64,000 nt of DNA from Bradyrhizobium sp. WSM1743 (GTDB lineage: Bacteria > Pseudomonadota > Alphaproteobacteria > Rhizobiales > Xanthobacteraceae), in NCBI RefSeq assembly GCF_000473065.1, contig NZ_AXAZ01000018.1:1-64000 (forward strand), given 5' to 3'. The position numbers and the translations under genes were made by a program. Below the pieces are notes generated by a model, which saw only the letters and a program-made list of their open reading frames with translations, ran no database searches and was not told the origin of the DNA. Numbering within the stretch: the stretch's first letter is position 1; every line of letters starts with the position of its first letter. Shown here in pieces: positions 51,772 to 59,742 of the stretch.

Positions 51772-51859
51772 TGCGGTAGCGCTTTGCGTTACCGCTGCCC
51801 TCCTTGGGCGTTTCCTCCCTAGACTTGGGCCGCTTCTTCATCAGAAGCGGCCCTTTTTT
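51772..51859 (+). ncRNA. trans-acting small RNA, suhB/mmgR-like (alphaproteobacterial)
   Basis: An 88-base unit with clear small-RNA architecture. First comes a hairpin of ten pairs (GCGGTAGCGC/GCGTTACCGC with a 3-base loop, 51773-51795). Next is an unpaired C/T-rich region holding two anti-Shine-Dalgarno motifs (CCTCC in GCCCTCCTTGGGCG and CCTCCC in TTTCCTCCCTAG). An 11-bp terminator stem (51827-51853, GGGCCGCTTCT/AGAAGCGGCCC) with six T residues ends it. The TTGGGCGTTTCCTCCCTAG core is the hallmark I associate with the Rfam suhB motif, which in rhizobia is the mmgR-type RNA encoded divergently to suhB. That matches its position before the suhB-like phosphatase gene. Confidence 0.75.
51827..51859 (+). 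terminator. Rho-independent terminator of the small RNA
   Basis: An 11-bp perfect stem GGGCCGCTTCT/AGAAGCGGCCC, five-base loop TCATC, then six T residues. The strongest intrinsic terminator seen in the window. Confidence 0.9.
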
Positions 51860-51955
51860 CTTGGCGCCTCTGTTTTCATTTCAAGGCGCGCAAGCTTGCG
51901 AAGCGAAGACGCATTCGCGTCAATCGCAACAACATGATCGAAAGAAGAGCGGAGC

Positions 51956-52846
51956 CTATTCCGCCGCGGCCTGGAACGGGCCGAGATCGGTGAACGGAAT
52001 CGTGGTTGCCAGCACGTCGGCGAGAATGCCGAAGTCGGAGGCCACTTGCACAAAGCGTGCACTCCGCTCGCGCCGCCGCTCGTCCATGTAGATCGCGCGA
52101 TTGAGCTCGAGCTGCACCGCGTGCAGGCCGCTTGCGGGATTGCCGTAGTGTTCGGTGATGAAACCGCCGGCATAGGGCTTGTTACGGCCGATCGAATAGC
52201 CGAGGCCTGACAAGGTTTCCTCGACGCGATCGGGAAGCAGCGGCGTACAGCTCGTGCCGTAGCGGTCGCCGATCACGATGTCGGGCCGGCGCGGTTCGTC
52301 TCTGCTGACGCCGACCGAGGGCATCGAGTGGCAGTCGACCAGCACCACGGTGCCGAACATCTGATGCACCTTGTTAATGAGCCGGCGTAGCGCGCGATGG
52401 TAGGGCTTGTAGAGCGTCTCGATCCGCCCCAGCGCATCGTCGACCAGGATGCGATCGCGATAGATCTCCTGGCCGTCGCCGACCACGCGCGGAATGGTGC
52501 CGAGGCCGCCGGCGACCCGCATCGAGCGGGTGTTGGCAAAGCTCGGCAGCCGGCCGCTGAACATGCGGGGGTCGAGCTCATAGGGCTCGCGGTTGACGTC
52601 GACATAGGAGCGGGGAAAGTTGACCCGCACCGTGGGAAAGCCGCGCTCGCTCAAATGGCCGATCAGCTCGTCCATGAACGAGTCTTCCGAGCGCCGCAAC
52701 GTCGGCAGGTCGATCCGCGACGCCGCCAGGAATTCGTCCGGATAGGTCGAGCCGGAATGGGGCGAGTTGAAGATGACAGGCGCGCGCCATTCGGCGGGCT
52801 CGAAGATCTCGAAGGCTGGCGACATGTCGCCGTCAAACCGGGTCAT
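51956..52846 (-). CDS. N-formylglutamate amidohydrolase
   Basis: A 296-residue zinc hydrolase of the N-formylglutamate amidohydrolase (HutG2-like) family that releases formate and glutamate in histidine breakdown. The N-terminal PVIFNSPHSGSTYPDEF and the DCHSMPS segment (LVDCHSMPSVG) hold putative Zn-binding His residues, and YVDVNREPYELDPRMF is typical. In alphaproteobacteria it is found beside cpdR, as here (330 bases to the divergent CpdR start). Neither hut gene nor other histidine catabolic genes are in the window, so role by pathway is not confirmed. Confidence 0.88.
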   Translation of the reverse strand: MTRFDGDMSPAFEIFEPAEWRAPVIFNSPHSGSTYPDEFLAASRIDLPTLRRSEDSFMDELIGHLSERGFPTVRVNFPRSYVDVNREPYELDPRMFSGRLPSFANTRSMRVAGGLGTIPRVVGDGQEIYRDRILVDDALGRIETLYKPYHRALRRLINKVHQMFGTVVLVDCHSMPSVGVSRDEPRRPDIVIGDRYGTSCTPLLPDRVEETLSGLGYSIGRNKPYAGGFITEHYGNPASGLHAVQLELNRAIYMDERRRERSARFVQVASDFGILADVLATTIPFTDLGPFQAAAE

Positions 52847-53176
52847 CTTCTCAGGCTTCGTCCCTTCGCGCCGGGATCTGGCAGGGACCAGATCGCATTG
52901 ATTCGGCCGATCGAGCGGCTCTTATGTGTCGTCATTGTCCGGAATCGCAACCATTCTGCCAAGCGAAAAGATGTGAAGGACGCTGGAACATGTCTTAACC
53001 GTGCAGGTACCGCGGCGGGGATCAGTCGATCCGGCTCGATTGATTCGGAGCCCATTCCGGTTCACAAAGAGCCGGCAGCGCAGCCGGCCCAAGGTTAAGA
53101 TTTTCACCCCAAATTTACCCTCTGTCGGGCTTAGTGACCTCTGCTGATATCCTCTGGGGATTCGACGTTTCCTGCC

Positions 53177-53536
53177 ATGCCAAAGATCCTGCTCGCCGAA
53201 GACGACAACGACATGCGCCGTTTCCTGGTCAAGGCGCTGGAAAACGCCGGTTTTCAGGTCTCGTCCCACGACAATGGCATGGCCGCCTATCAGCGGCTGC
53301 GGGAAGAGCCGTTCGAGATGCTGCTCACCGACATCGTGATGCCGGAGATGGACGGCATCGAGCTCGCCCGGCGGGCCTCGGAACTCGACCCTGATATCAA
53401 GATCATGTTCATCACCGGCTTCGCCGCGGTCGCCCTGAACTCGGATTCGGACGCCCCCAAGAACGCCAAGGTGCTGTCCAAGCCCGTGCACCTGCGCGAA
53501 TTGGTCAGTGAAGTGAACAAGATGCTGGCGGCCTAA
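53177..53536 (+). CDS. cpdR: response regulator CpdR
   Basis: A 119-residue single-domain response regulator. The phospho-acceptor is Asp52 in LLTDIVMPEMDG, the acidic pocket is at Glu8-Asp9-Asp10 (LLAEDDND), and the Lys of the VLSKPV segment completes the active site. In its unphosphorylated state CpdR brings ClpXP to the pole to degrade CtrA-cycle factors in alphaproteobacteria, via the CckA-ChpT phosphorelay. There is no output domain. The adjacent 330-base gap (52847-53176) holds its promoter and that of the hydrolase; no clear CtrA box was identified. Confidence 0.92.
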   Translation: MPKILLAEDDNDMRRFLVKALENAGFQVSSHDNGMAAYQRLREEPFEMLLTDIVMPEMDGIELARRASELDPDIKIMFITGFAAVALNSDSDAPKNAKVLSKPVHLRELVSEVNKMLAA

Positions 53537-53608
53537 ATCGGCCCCTTCCGTCCTTGCGCCGGCTCCCCTGAGCCGTTATAGGGACCCCACCGATGAAAAT
53601 GACCTCTA

Positions 53609-53683
53609 GGGCACGTAGCTCAGCGGGAGAGCACTACCTTGACATGGTAGGGGTCACAGGTTCGATCCCTGTCGTGCCCACCA
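53609..53683 (+). tRNA. tRNA-Val(GAC)
   Basis: Full cloverleaf: acceptor GGGCACG/CGTGCCC, D arm AGCTCAGCGGGAGAGC, anticodon stem ACTACC/GGTAGG around TTGACAT with anticodon GAC, T arm ACAGGTTCGATCCCTGT, and genomic CCA. The 3' part from the anticodon loop on is the integration target of the mobile element that starts here; the intact copy is the left one. Confidence 0.96.
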
Positions 53684-53685
53684 TC
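53639..53685 (+). repeat. attL, 47-base direct repeat (left)
   Basis: Starts at the anticodon loop and ends two bases after CCA (start TTGACATGGTAGGGGTCACA, end GTGCCCACCATC). Identical to 62013-62059; the base before it differs (C here, G on the right), which fixes the boundary. Confidence 0.9.
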
Positions 53686-53757
53686 TACGTAAAGACTTGA
53701 TCTAACGTAGATTTCCGTCGTTTCGTCCGGTCCTCCGAAAATCCTCGACGTCTCTGC

Positions 53758-53777
53758 TGGTCCCAAATTGGTCCCAC
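53758..53777 (+). repeat. candidate integrase arm sites, left end
   Basis: TGGTCCCA occurs twice with a 3-base gap (53758-53765 and 53769-53776). The segment CCAAATTGGTCCCAC (53763-53777) recurs in the same direction at 61884-61898 near the right end. Direct copies close to both att sites suggest arm-type binding sites of the tyrosine integrase. Confidence 0.45.
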
Positions 53778-53795
53778 TCAGCAGGAGACGTTTGG

Positions 53796-54803
53796 ATGGC
53801 AACCATCCGCAAGCGCAGAGGCAAATGGCAGGTGCGTGTTCGCCGCGACGGCGTGGCCCTGACCAAAACCTTCACCGTCAAACAAGACGCCCAAACATGG
53901 GCGCGGCAGACAGAGGCGAAAGCAGAGCGGCGAGAGCTGCCTCCCGACATCAAGAAGCTTGCACAAATCACCTTGGCTGATTTGGTCACGCGGTACAGGG
54001 ACGAGGTTACGGTCCGCAAGAAGGGCGCGGAAATGGAGACCACGATCCTCGATGCTTTTCTTCGTCACCCAATTTGCAAGAAGCGGCTTTGCGACCTAAC
54101 GACGGCAGACTTCGCGCGGTATCGCGATGAGCGATTAAAGGTGGTCAAGAACAACACACTTCGGCGACAGCTCAACCCTGTACAGAATATGTTCAATATC
54201 GCTCGCAAGGAATGGGAGGTTCCGATGCCGAGTAACCCGGTCGCCGCGCTGAACCTCAAGAATGAGGATGACGAACGTGAGCGCCGGATCGATGACGATG
54301 AATGGGGCCGCCTGATTGAAGCTGTGGGGGCTGCTCGCAACCCGCTGATCGAGCCGATGATGAGGCTCGGCAAGGACACCGGCATGCGTCGGAGCGAGAT
54401 ACTGCGTATCGTCGTCAAGCATGTCAGCACCAATAGGCGGGAGCTGTACGTGCCACCGGGTAAGAACAACAAAGCTCGTACCATCGTTCTCACGCAGGCT
54501 GCCGTCATCATTCTCGCCAAGTTGATGGAACAAGCAAGTCAGGATGGACGCCTGTTTCCCATCTCAAAGGAAGCCGCAAAGTGTGCATGGCGTCGGATCA
54601 GGACGCGAGCGGGTCTCGACGGTCAGGACCTGCGCTTTCATGACCTGAGGCATGAGGCCATCAGCCGGTTCTTTGAAATGGGCCTCACCCTGCCAGAAGT
54701 CGCCAGCCAGAGCGGGCACAAGGACGCGAGGATGTTGCTGCGTTACGGCCATGCGATGCGGTCGAAGATCAAGACGAAACTGGACGAGCAGGGGCAGGCA
54801 TAG
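53796..54803 (+). CDS. tyrosine-type site-specific integrase
   Basis: A 335-residue tyrosine recombinase that would join the element to the tRNA gene. The N-terminal region has an arm-binding-like domain (RKRRGKWQVRVRRDGV) and a core-binding domain (about 58-150). The catalytic residues are Arg198 in KDTGMRRSEIL, His282 and Arg285 in FHDLRHEA, His308 in SGHKD, and Tyr317 in LLRYGHA. All are intact. It lies 110 bases inside the left att and reads inward, as is usual for tRNA-borne elements. Confidence 0.93.
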   Translation: MATIRKRRGKWQVRVRRDGVALTKTFTVKQDAQTWARQTEAKAERRELPPDIKKLAQITLADLVTRYRDEVTVRKKGAEMETTILDAFLRHPICKKRLCDLTTADFARYRDERLKVVKNNTLRRQLNPVQNMFNIARKEWEVPMPSNPVAALNLKNEDDERERRIDDDEWGRLIEAVGAARNPLIEPMMRLGKDTGMRRSEILRIVVKHVSTNRRELYVPPGKNNKARTIVLTQAAVIILAKLMEQASQDGRLFPISKEAAKCAWRRIRTRAGLDGQDLRFHDLRHEAISRFFEMGLTLPEVASQSGHKDARMLLRYGHAMRSKIKTKLDEQGQA

Positions 54804-54869
54804 GCTCGAAAAAATCGCAGCGTTGGACGAGGAGAGGGTGCCGTCTAGCTACTGAGTGGACCAAGCTCC

Positions 54870-56741
54870 TCATGCTGCCAATGAATCGTTGCGGACAAAC
54901 CGCCCTGGATTGCCCCGGCCCTTCCCGACCACGAACGTGAAGCCAGTGTCCTTCATCGCCTTCCGTATGAGAGGGTTTGAGAGATAACGGCTCTTGTTCT
55001 TCTGGAACGAGATGCCCGTCAGCCGCTCAAGCTCGATGGTCGTGATTTCCTGCGCATCCGTGCTGTAGAGGAGCGACATCAATCCCTTTGCGCCTCCATC
55101 CCTTTTTGTCCCCGGTTTGCTTTGGCTGACCAGCTTGGCACCGGGGAACGTCCGGTCCTTGTGTTGTATCAGCCGGTCAAACTCTGCCGTAACGTAAAGG
55201 CGCTGCTCGCCGCAGACGCCATTGCCGTCAATGTTTCTCGCGTTGCCCCGCATCGCGAGCTGCTTCATATGCCGACAAAGATGACCTTCGCGTATCCAAC
55301 GTAGTTGGCTGCTTCTCGGGTTAGGCGTTTGAAAGGGAGCGAGGGCAGACGCTGTCGCCTGTTCCTCCCTCAGCCCCAAACTGGTGCCGACCATCGCTCG
55401 TTTAGGGACGTGGAATTCACCGAACAGGAATACAGCGGTCGCGTCTTTCCAGCGGTTCGATCCTATTCCCGACCCCCAATGGATGAAGCACACGTTTCGC
55501 CCGTCGAGATCGAAGGGATTGGAGAATTCCCGGTGATCATTCGGGAGGTATTCGTGATCCAATAGCCCTTTGTGGACTACGGCCAGCACCCCCTCACCGA
55601 GCTGACTGTTCTGTCTGATGGTTTCCATGATCCACCGGGCATACGGTTTCGCCAGTTTTGCTTGTTTGATAATCTCACTGACGGTGTGTCCTTTGGGTAA
55701 GTCCGGCTCGATGTGCGTGATCGTAAGTTTGCTGAAATCAACCTGCGGTACCGGCACGGGTTTTCGATTGTTGACAAGAAGTGAGACCCCGTCGATGTCT
55801 GCCGTAGCATCGAGCAGTATTGTCCCCGGTCTCAGCGGCATGTTCATCTCGTAGCCGACGAACCTTGCTCCCTTTCCGTACTCGTCGTAGCGGGATAAGA
55901 AGGCGAAGCCTTTTGCCAGCGCTCGTCCAAAGCCAAAGACATGCTTCACCTGGTCGTCAGATGACGCAATGTAATCGTTCGCCTGTTCGGAGTTGAACCA
56001 ACTCAAATCGATTCTACCGGCTTGCAGTATCTCATCGAATGAAGCCTTGCCGGATGCGGTCTGCCAAACGGCCTCAAGATGGTTATGAAGCTTGGTCAGT
56101 TGAGGAACGTGTTCCAAGTTCGACGAGTGCTTCTCCGCGAGCTTGTCTCGGACTGATTTGATAAGCCCGGTGTCCACGTCGAAGATGGTAACGTCAGCGG
56201 CCTTTTCATCGACGAACGTCAGCCTGCGAGGCTTGCCGCGATACTCTGTCGCCTTGTCAGCCCGCGACCCCATGTAAAACCTGTGGGTGGCAACGATGGC
56301 AGGGTAGTTGGCAAGGTCATCGACCGAGAAACGGTGTTCGGGGACAAACCCGTGTTGATGCTCGATGTTGTCCCGCGAGGCGCGGCTGTCATGGGCGCTG
56401 GTCCAGATAGCGACGTTCGCGTTGCCGAGGAGGGCTGACATCTCTCGGAACATGTCCTCCGCCTGCTGGATTGTCTCGACAAGGAAGAGAACGGAGCCTT
56501 CGGGGTGAACTTCGATGAAGGCCTTGGCAAAAGCCTGCGTATAACTGGACTTGCCGCTGCCTGTCGGGGCCGACACGACCCTGTACTGAGCGACGCCGCG
56601 TTCACTGTCCTCGATTGCCAAGAGACCAGCCGTGAAGATTGACTGTGAGACTTTACTGTCGAATGCCGTGATCTCGCGATTGCGTAGCCTCGCCTGCTCC
56701 TGAATGGCTGCTTCGTATGCGTTCTCTAACTGTGTCAGCAT
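54870..56741 (-). CDS. P-loop ATPase/helicase-like protein of the element
   Basis: A 623-residue protein. Walker A is APTGSGKSS at 58-66 and the Walker B-like VDEKA at 177-181 replaces the usual DEAD. The N-terminal third looks like a helicase DEAD-like domain (SAPTGSGKSSYTQAFAKAF, ATHRFY), and the C-terminal part has no motif I recognise. Such proteins occur in tRNA-integrated islands and satellites, where they may start replication of the excised element. This role is inference. It reads toward the integrase and lies 66 bases from it. Confidence 0.68.
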   Translation of the reverse strand: MLTQLENAYEAAIQEQARLRNREITAFDSKVSQSIFTAGLLAIEDSERGVAQYRVVSAPTGSGKSSYTQAFAKAFIEVHPEGSVLFLVETIQQAEDMFREMSALLGNANVAIWTSAHDSRASRDNIEHQHGFVPEHRFSVDDLANYPAIVATHRFYMGSRADKATEYRGKPRRLTFVDEKAADVTIFDVDTGLIKSVRDKLAEKHSSNLEHVPQLTKLHNHLEAVWQTASGKASFDEILQAGRIDLSWFNSEQANDYIASSDDQVKHVFGFGRALAKGFAFLSRYDEYGKGARFVGYEMNMPLRPGTILLDATADIDGVSLLVNNRKPVPVPQVDFSKLTITHIEPDLPKGHTVSEIIKQAKLAKPYARWIMETIRQNSQLGEGVLAVVHKGLLDHEYLPNDHREFSNPFDLDGRNVCFIHWGSGIGSNRWKDATAVFLFGEFHVPKRAMVGTSLGLREEQATASALAPFQTPNPRSSQLRWIREGHLCRHMKQLAMRGNARNIDGNGVCGEQRLYVTAEFDRLIQHKDRTFPGAKLVSQSKPGTKRDGGAKGLMSLLYSTDAQEITTIELERLTGISFQKNKSRYLSNPLIRKAMKDTGFTFVVGKGRGNPGRFVRNDSLAA

Positions 56742-56898
56742 CGGCTCTCTCGGAACCAGCGGGCAGGAAGCCAGACTGGTGAGGGTGATGAATGGGGGTG
56801 TCGGATGGGACTTGGACGAGCCCGAAAACTCCTCACCTGCTAAAGAAAATCAGCATGTTGAGGGGGTTTAGGAGTTCTCCCTGTGGGAGCCACGCATC

Positions 56899-57549
56899 TC
56901 ACTGCACTTCCCCAAGCGCCGCGTAGTAGGCCAGCCGCTCCTTGCGCTGGTCCTCCTCCTCACGCCGTTCAAGTTTGGCGATCCGCACTCCAGCAGGGCC
57001 GAACAGTTCCACCAGCAGCCCACTCAAATACTCGGCGGTTCTCGGCTCCAACTCCTTCATGGCTCGCCGCTCGCGACCATCGCTGGCCCCGCTCCAGTGG
57101 GAGAAGCTGGTGTTGGAGAGGGTTCGCACCCTTCTGACCAGTTGGGTGCGGAAGGCCGTTTCGTCCTTGAACAGGCGAGGGTCATAATCCTGGAGCAGGT
57201 ACATCGCGATGACAGTGACAGCGACCTCGCGACCTGACACGCTGTCGGCCAGCCGAACCAGTTCCTTCATTCCCGCTCGCACGTAGCGATAGATCGTCTT
57301 GGGTAGCTCTGCTCGCCAGTTGTTCGTCACGATGTCCCACCGCTGATCACAGATGGACCAGAGCTTGGCATCGGGCTGTTTGGCGATCCTCGCCTGAACC
57401 TTCTCGATGAACGGTTTCAGGTCGGACTTGCTGATAGTCCGCTGTTCTTCGTGACCGTGACGGCGTTTGCGGGACCTATGCTTGGAACACAGGAGTGAGT
57501 GACCGGCGCGAGCGTTCGCGCAGCCGTTCACACGGCAGCGTGGTTTCAT
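56899..57549 (-). CDS. hypothetical protein with N-terminal Cys/His cluster
   Basis: About 216 residues. The N-terminus KPRCRVNGCANARAGHSLLCSKH has three Cys and His in a zinc-finger-like arrangement, then a basic run RSRKRRHGHE suited to nucleic acid binding. The rest is helical and charged, with a Glu/Arg-rich C-terminus (LERREEEDQRKER). ATG at 57549 is preferred because it begins directly at the finger and has AGG upstream; ATG at 57585 or 57723 would add unconserved sequence. It could be a DNA-binding regulator of the element; function unknown. Confidence 0.5.
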   Translation of the reverse strand: MKPRCRVNGCANARAGHSLLCSKHRSRKRRHGHEEQRTISKSDLKPFIEKVQARIAKQPDAKLWSICDQRWDIVTNNWRAELPKTIYRYVRAGMKELVRLADSVSGREVAVTVIAMYLLQDYDPRLFKDETAFRTQLVRRVRTLSNTSFSHWSGASDGRERRAMKELEPRTAEYLSGLLVELFGPAGVRIAKLERREEEDQRKERLAYYAALGEVQ

Positions 57550-58142
57550 AGTGGACCTGTTAGTTGCCCTGAGATGTGCGGCCATACCCCAACAGACAGA
57601 CGCGAACTGTTGGATCAGGCTGTTCCGAAAAGACGTGCACGAATCGCGCAAGTCGGAGCGAGATGGCTTCTCTATCCCGCCCAAGGCGGAATTATGGCGC
57701 AACTTAGGGTAAGTCGTTGACATTATTGCATAATCTATCCACTAGTGGATAGGTCTCGCTGGTGGAAGGGTCGCAGGAACGTAACTATCCTCACGCTTCA
57801 ATGAGAGGCACCGCTATTCCTGACCGCCATCCCCAGAGAGCCCGTGGGGGTTGCCGACTGGAACTTTGCCTGCGCCTCGTGGTGGGGACGTGTGTCCCGC
57901 ATGGTGGCGGCGATCAGCATCCGGTCACAGCGCCGCAGCAGCAGCCTCCCGCGACATTCGTCGCAGCAGCCCGCGACATCACCTGCTCAGTCCCAGCACC
58001 GCAGCCGACGCCTCGAACGTAACGTTGGCCGTGACCCGACAAGTTACAGGCGGGTCGTGTTCAGCAAGATGTCCGCTCTTGGAGATGCTGCGGTCCTGTC
58101 CAGTCAGTTCGGATGGTGTCGCGTGTTGACCCAGTTCAGACC
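57550..58142. other. intergenic region in the element, no gene seen
   Basis: About 590 bases with several overlapping open frames that lack ribosome sites and family features. Codon bias gives no help. It may contain regulatory DNA or a decayed gene; nothing is identified. Confidence 0.4.
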
Positions 58143-58304
58143 TCAGTCTCCCTCGACCCAAATTCCTGCTTCGCTAAGGGCGCTCATAATCCGGTCGGGG
58201 TCGAGTACTCGGCTGTCACACAGCTCATTCAGCTCATCGAACGTAATCTTACCGTCACGTTGACCGATCTCGATGGCTCGTCGAATGATTTCTGGCACGC
58301 TCAT
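58143..58304 (-). CDS. 53-residue stand-alone sigma-70 region 1.1-like protein
   Basis: Starts at ATG 58304 with GGAGAGA directly upstream (a strong ribosome site) and a TATAGT -10-like box about 25 bases before it; stops at TGA 58143-58145. Its translated core, KITFDELNELCDSRVLDPDR followed by IMSALSEAGIWVEGD, resembles region 1.1 of primary sigma factors (segment GYLTYxEVND...DQIEDII...MGIQV in RpoD). It is preceded by the IIRRAIEIGQRDG helix that matches the ...KLLVTRGKEQG start. No other sigma region is present. Region 1.1 occupies the DNA channel of free RNA polymerase holoenzyme, so a free copy could compete with, or mimic, that autoinhibition. The function is inference. Confidence 0.75.
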   Translation of the reverse strand: MSVPEIIRRAIEIGQRDGKITFDELNELCDSRVLDPDRIMSALSEAGIWVEGD

Positions 58305-58532
58305 GTTCTCTCCATTTCAGCAGCCTCTACTATACTGGGAGAGAGTCGGGTTGTGGCCCTTAGCCGGATAAGTTTGACTCTGTTGCGATGTCGGCTATCG
58401 GTGGCAGACCGGAAGCCGCGCCGCCCTAGCCGTGACCGCTGCTTTTGACCCATAGCCGTCGATTGCCCTTTTCGGCCTCCATGGCTTACGTTCGGAGCAA
58501 AGCACGATCCCGCAAACCAGCCGAAAGCCAGA

Positions 58533-58907
58533 ATGCCTAGACTTGTGTCGTTCACACACTTCCTTGCGCTGATCGCTGTTGTTCAACCGACCGCTGCTTT
58601 TGCCCAAGACAAGGAATGCGTTCCAATTTCTTGCCGCGCAGTATACCGACTTACGACATGCGATAAGCCAAGGTCGGGCGCCACGATCTTTTCGGGACGC
58701 GTGGTCAGCGTGTCGAGAGAATGCTCGAATGATGTTGTCCAGGTGCAAATTGAGGATGGGGAGACGAACAGGGTGCCGCCAGTGGTCGAGATCATCGTTC
58801 GGCCCTGCGGGCACTTCGTGGGAAAGGTCGGTGATCTTACTCGGGTTGCTGTGATGAACCCAACACCCACCGTCCGGCGCTATGATCTCGCTTGCAGATA
58901 CTATTGA
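58533..58907 (+). CDS. small exported Cys-containing protein
   Basis: A 124-residue protein with a signal peptide (RLVSFTHFLALIAVVQPTAAFAQ, cleavage about residue 24). The mature part has six Cys (KECVPISC, TTCDK, RECSN, RPCGH, LACRYY), so it is likely disulfide-bonded in the periplasm or outside. It is on the plus strand, opposite to its neighbours. No family was recognised. It may be a cargo gene of the island. Confidence 0.55.
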   Translation: MPRLVSFTHFLALIAVVQPTAAFAQDKECVPISCRAVYRLTTCDKPRSGATIFSGRVVSVSRECSNDVVQVQIEDGETNRVPPVVEIIVRPCGHFVGKVGDLTRVAVMNPTPTVRRYDLACRYY

Positions 58908-59004
58908 GGTGCGATTTCCGCTTCTGGCCCTTTGCAGAACACCATCTCGCACTCAAGCGGCGTCCGCACTTGAACGCGAAGCAGACCCTCTGCATCGGCA
59001 CTGA

Positions 59005-59120
59005 CTACGAAGCGCTCATCGCCTTGTAGATCGCGCCCCGTGAACACCCAAGCTGCTTCGCAATCGCGGTCGCGCCAAGCCCTTGCGAGCGCCTTAGCTT
59101 CTCCAAAAATCTTTGAACCG
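59005..59120 (-). pseudogene. remnant of serine resolvase/invertase C-terminus
   Basis: In the frame shifted relative to the recombinase, the minus strand reads LEKLRRSQGLGATAIAKQLG followed by CSRGAIYKAMSAS and a stop at 59005-59007. This is the C-terminal helix-turn-helix (Hin/resolvase HTH) of a serine recombinase. Its start is cut: only about 35 residues remain and it overlaps the end of the short tyrosine recombinase gene. It is a fossil of an earlier mobile element. Confidence 0.55.
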
Positions 59121-59717
59121 ATTGGGCGACAGCTCCGTGTACCTGACCGTGTGCTGAATGTTCTTGTGGCCAAGATAGGCTTGCAAGGCTCGCGTATCGT
59201 GTCCCTTGTTGGCCAGCGCGAAACCGCAGGCGTGGCGCAGCATATGCGGGTGGACCTTGAACGGCATTCCAGCCTCCACCCCAGCCCGCTCCATCATGCG
59301 AGCAAATCCGGCAGTGGTGAACGGGCCTGCCCGCTCGCTAGTGAACACGAACGGCGACTTCGGCTCCTGCTCCCGCTGCAAGCGACGCAAGGCCCGTAGC
59401 TCATCGCCCATGATGGGATGGGTGCTTGGTGTGCCCTGCTTCACCCTGCGAACGTGCAGGGTGGCGCTGGCGAAGTCGATCTGATCCCAGCGCAGGTCCA
59501 CAAGTTCGGACACCCGCAACCCGTGCCGCCAAGCCACAAGGATCATGGTGCTATCGCGATGGCCCCAACGGTTGGTCTTTGCGGCCTGAACGACCTTGTC
59601 CACTTCCGTCTCGGTCAGGTGTTCGCGGCTGCGCAGGTCGGCGTTGGGGCGACGCTTCGGGGTGACTGTTCGTTTTTCGGTGGCTGGCGTGACGAGCTTG
59701 AGATGCGATTTCGCCAT
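59094..59717 (-). CDS. short tyrosine recombinase
   Basis: A 207-residue recombinase lacking an arm-binding domain, like FimB/FimE-type or XerD-like catalytic cores. Catalytic residues: Arg68 in GLRVSEL, His158 and Arg161 in HPHMLRH, His184 in LGHKN and Tyr193 in TVRYTEL. GGAGG lies ten bases before ATG 59717; earlier ATGs at 59735 and 59852 have none. Its promoter is overlapped by a long palindromic operator. It may invert or excise local DNA or resolve the element; it is unlikely to duplicate the main integrase function. Confidence 0.85.
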   Translation of the reverse strand: MAKSHLKLVTPATEKRTVTPKRRPNADLRSREHLTETEVDKVVQAAKTNRWGHRDSTMILVAWRHGLRVSELVDLRWDQIDFASATLHVRRVKQGTPSTHPIMGDELRALRRLQREQEPKSPFVFTSERAGPFTTAGFARMMERAGVEAGMPFKVHPHMLRHACGFALANKGHDTRALQAYLGHKNIQHTVRYTELSPNRFKDFWRS

Positions 59718-59742
59718 AGTTTGCTGCGCCTCCATGAAAATG

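Noticed and set aside
53702..54043. Minus-strand frame just upstream of the integrase with a WDQFGT-like phrase
   Set aside because: It overlaps the integrase start and the repeated TGGTCCCA sites; it has no start signal. I treat the region as att-arm DNA.
57844..58263. 139-codon frame with a WNFACASWW phrase in the island
   Set aside because: Briefly resembled a terminase fragment, but the rest is Ser/Arg-rich noise and it overlaps the sigma-1.1-like gene on the other strand.
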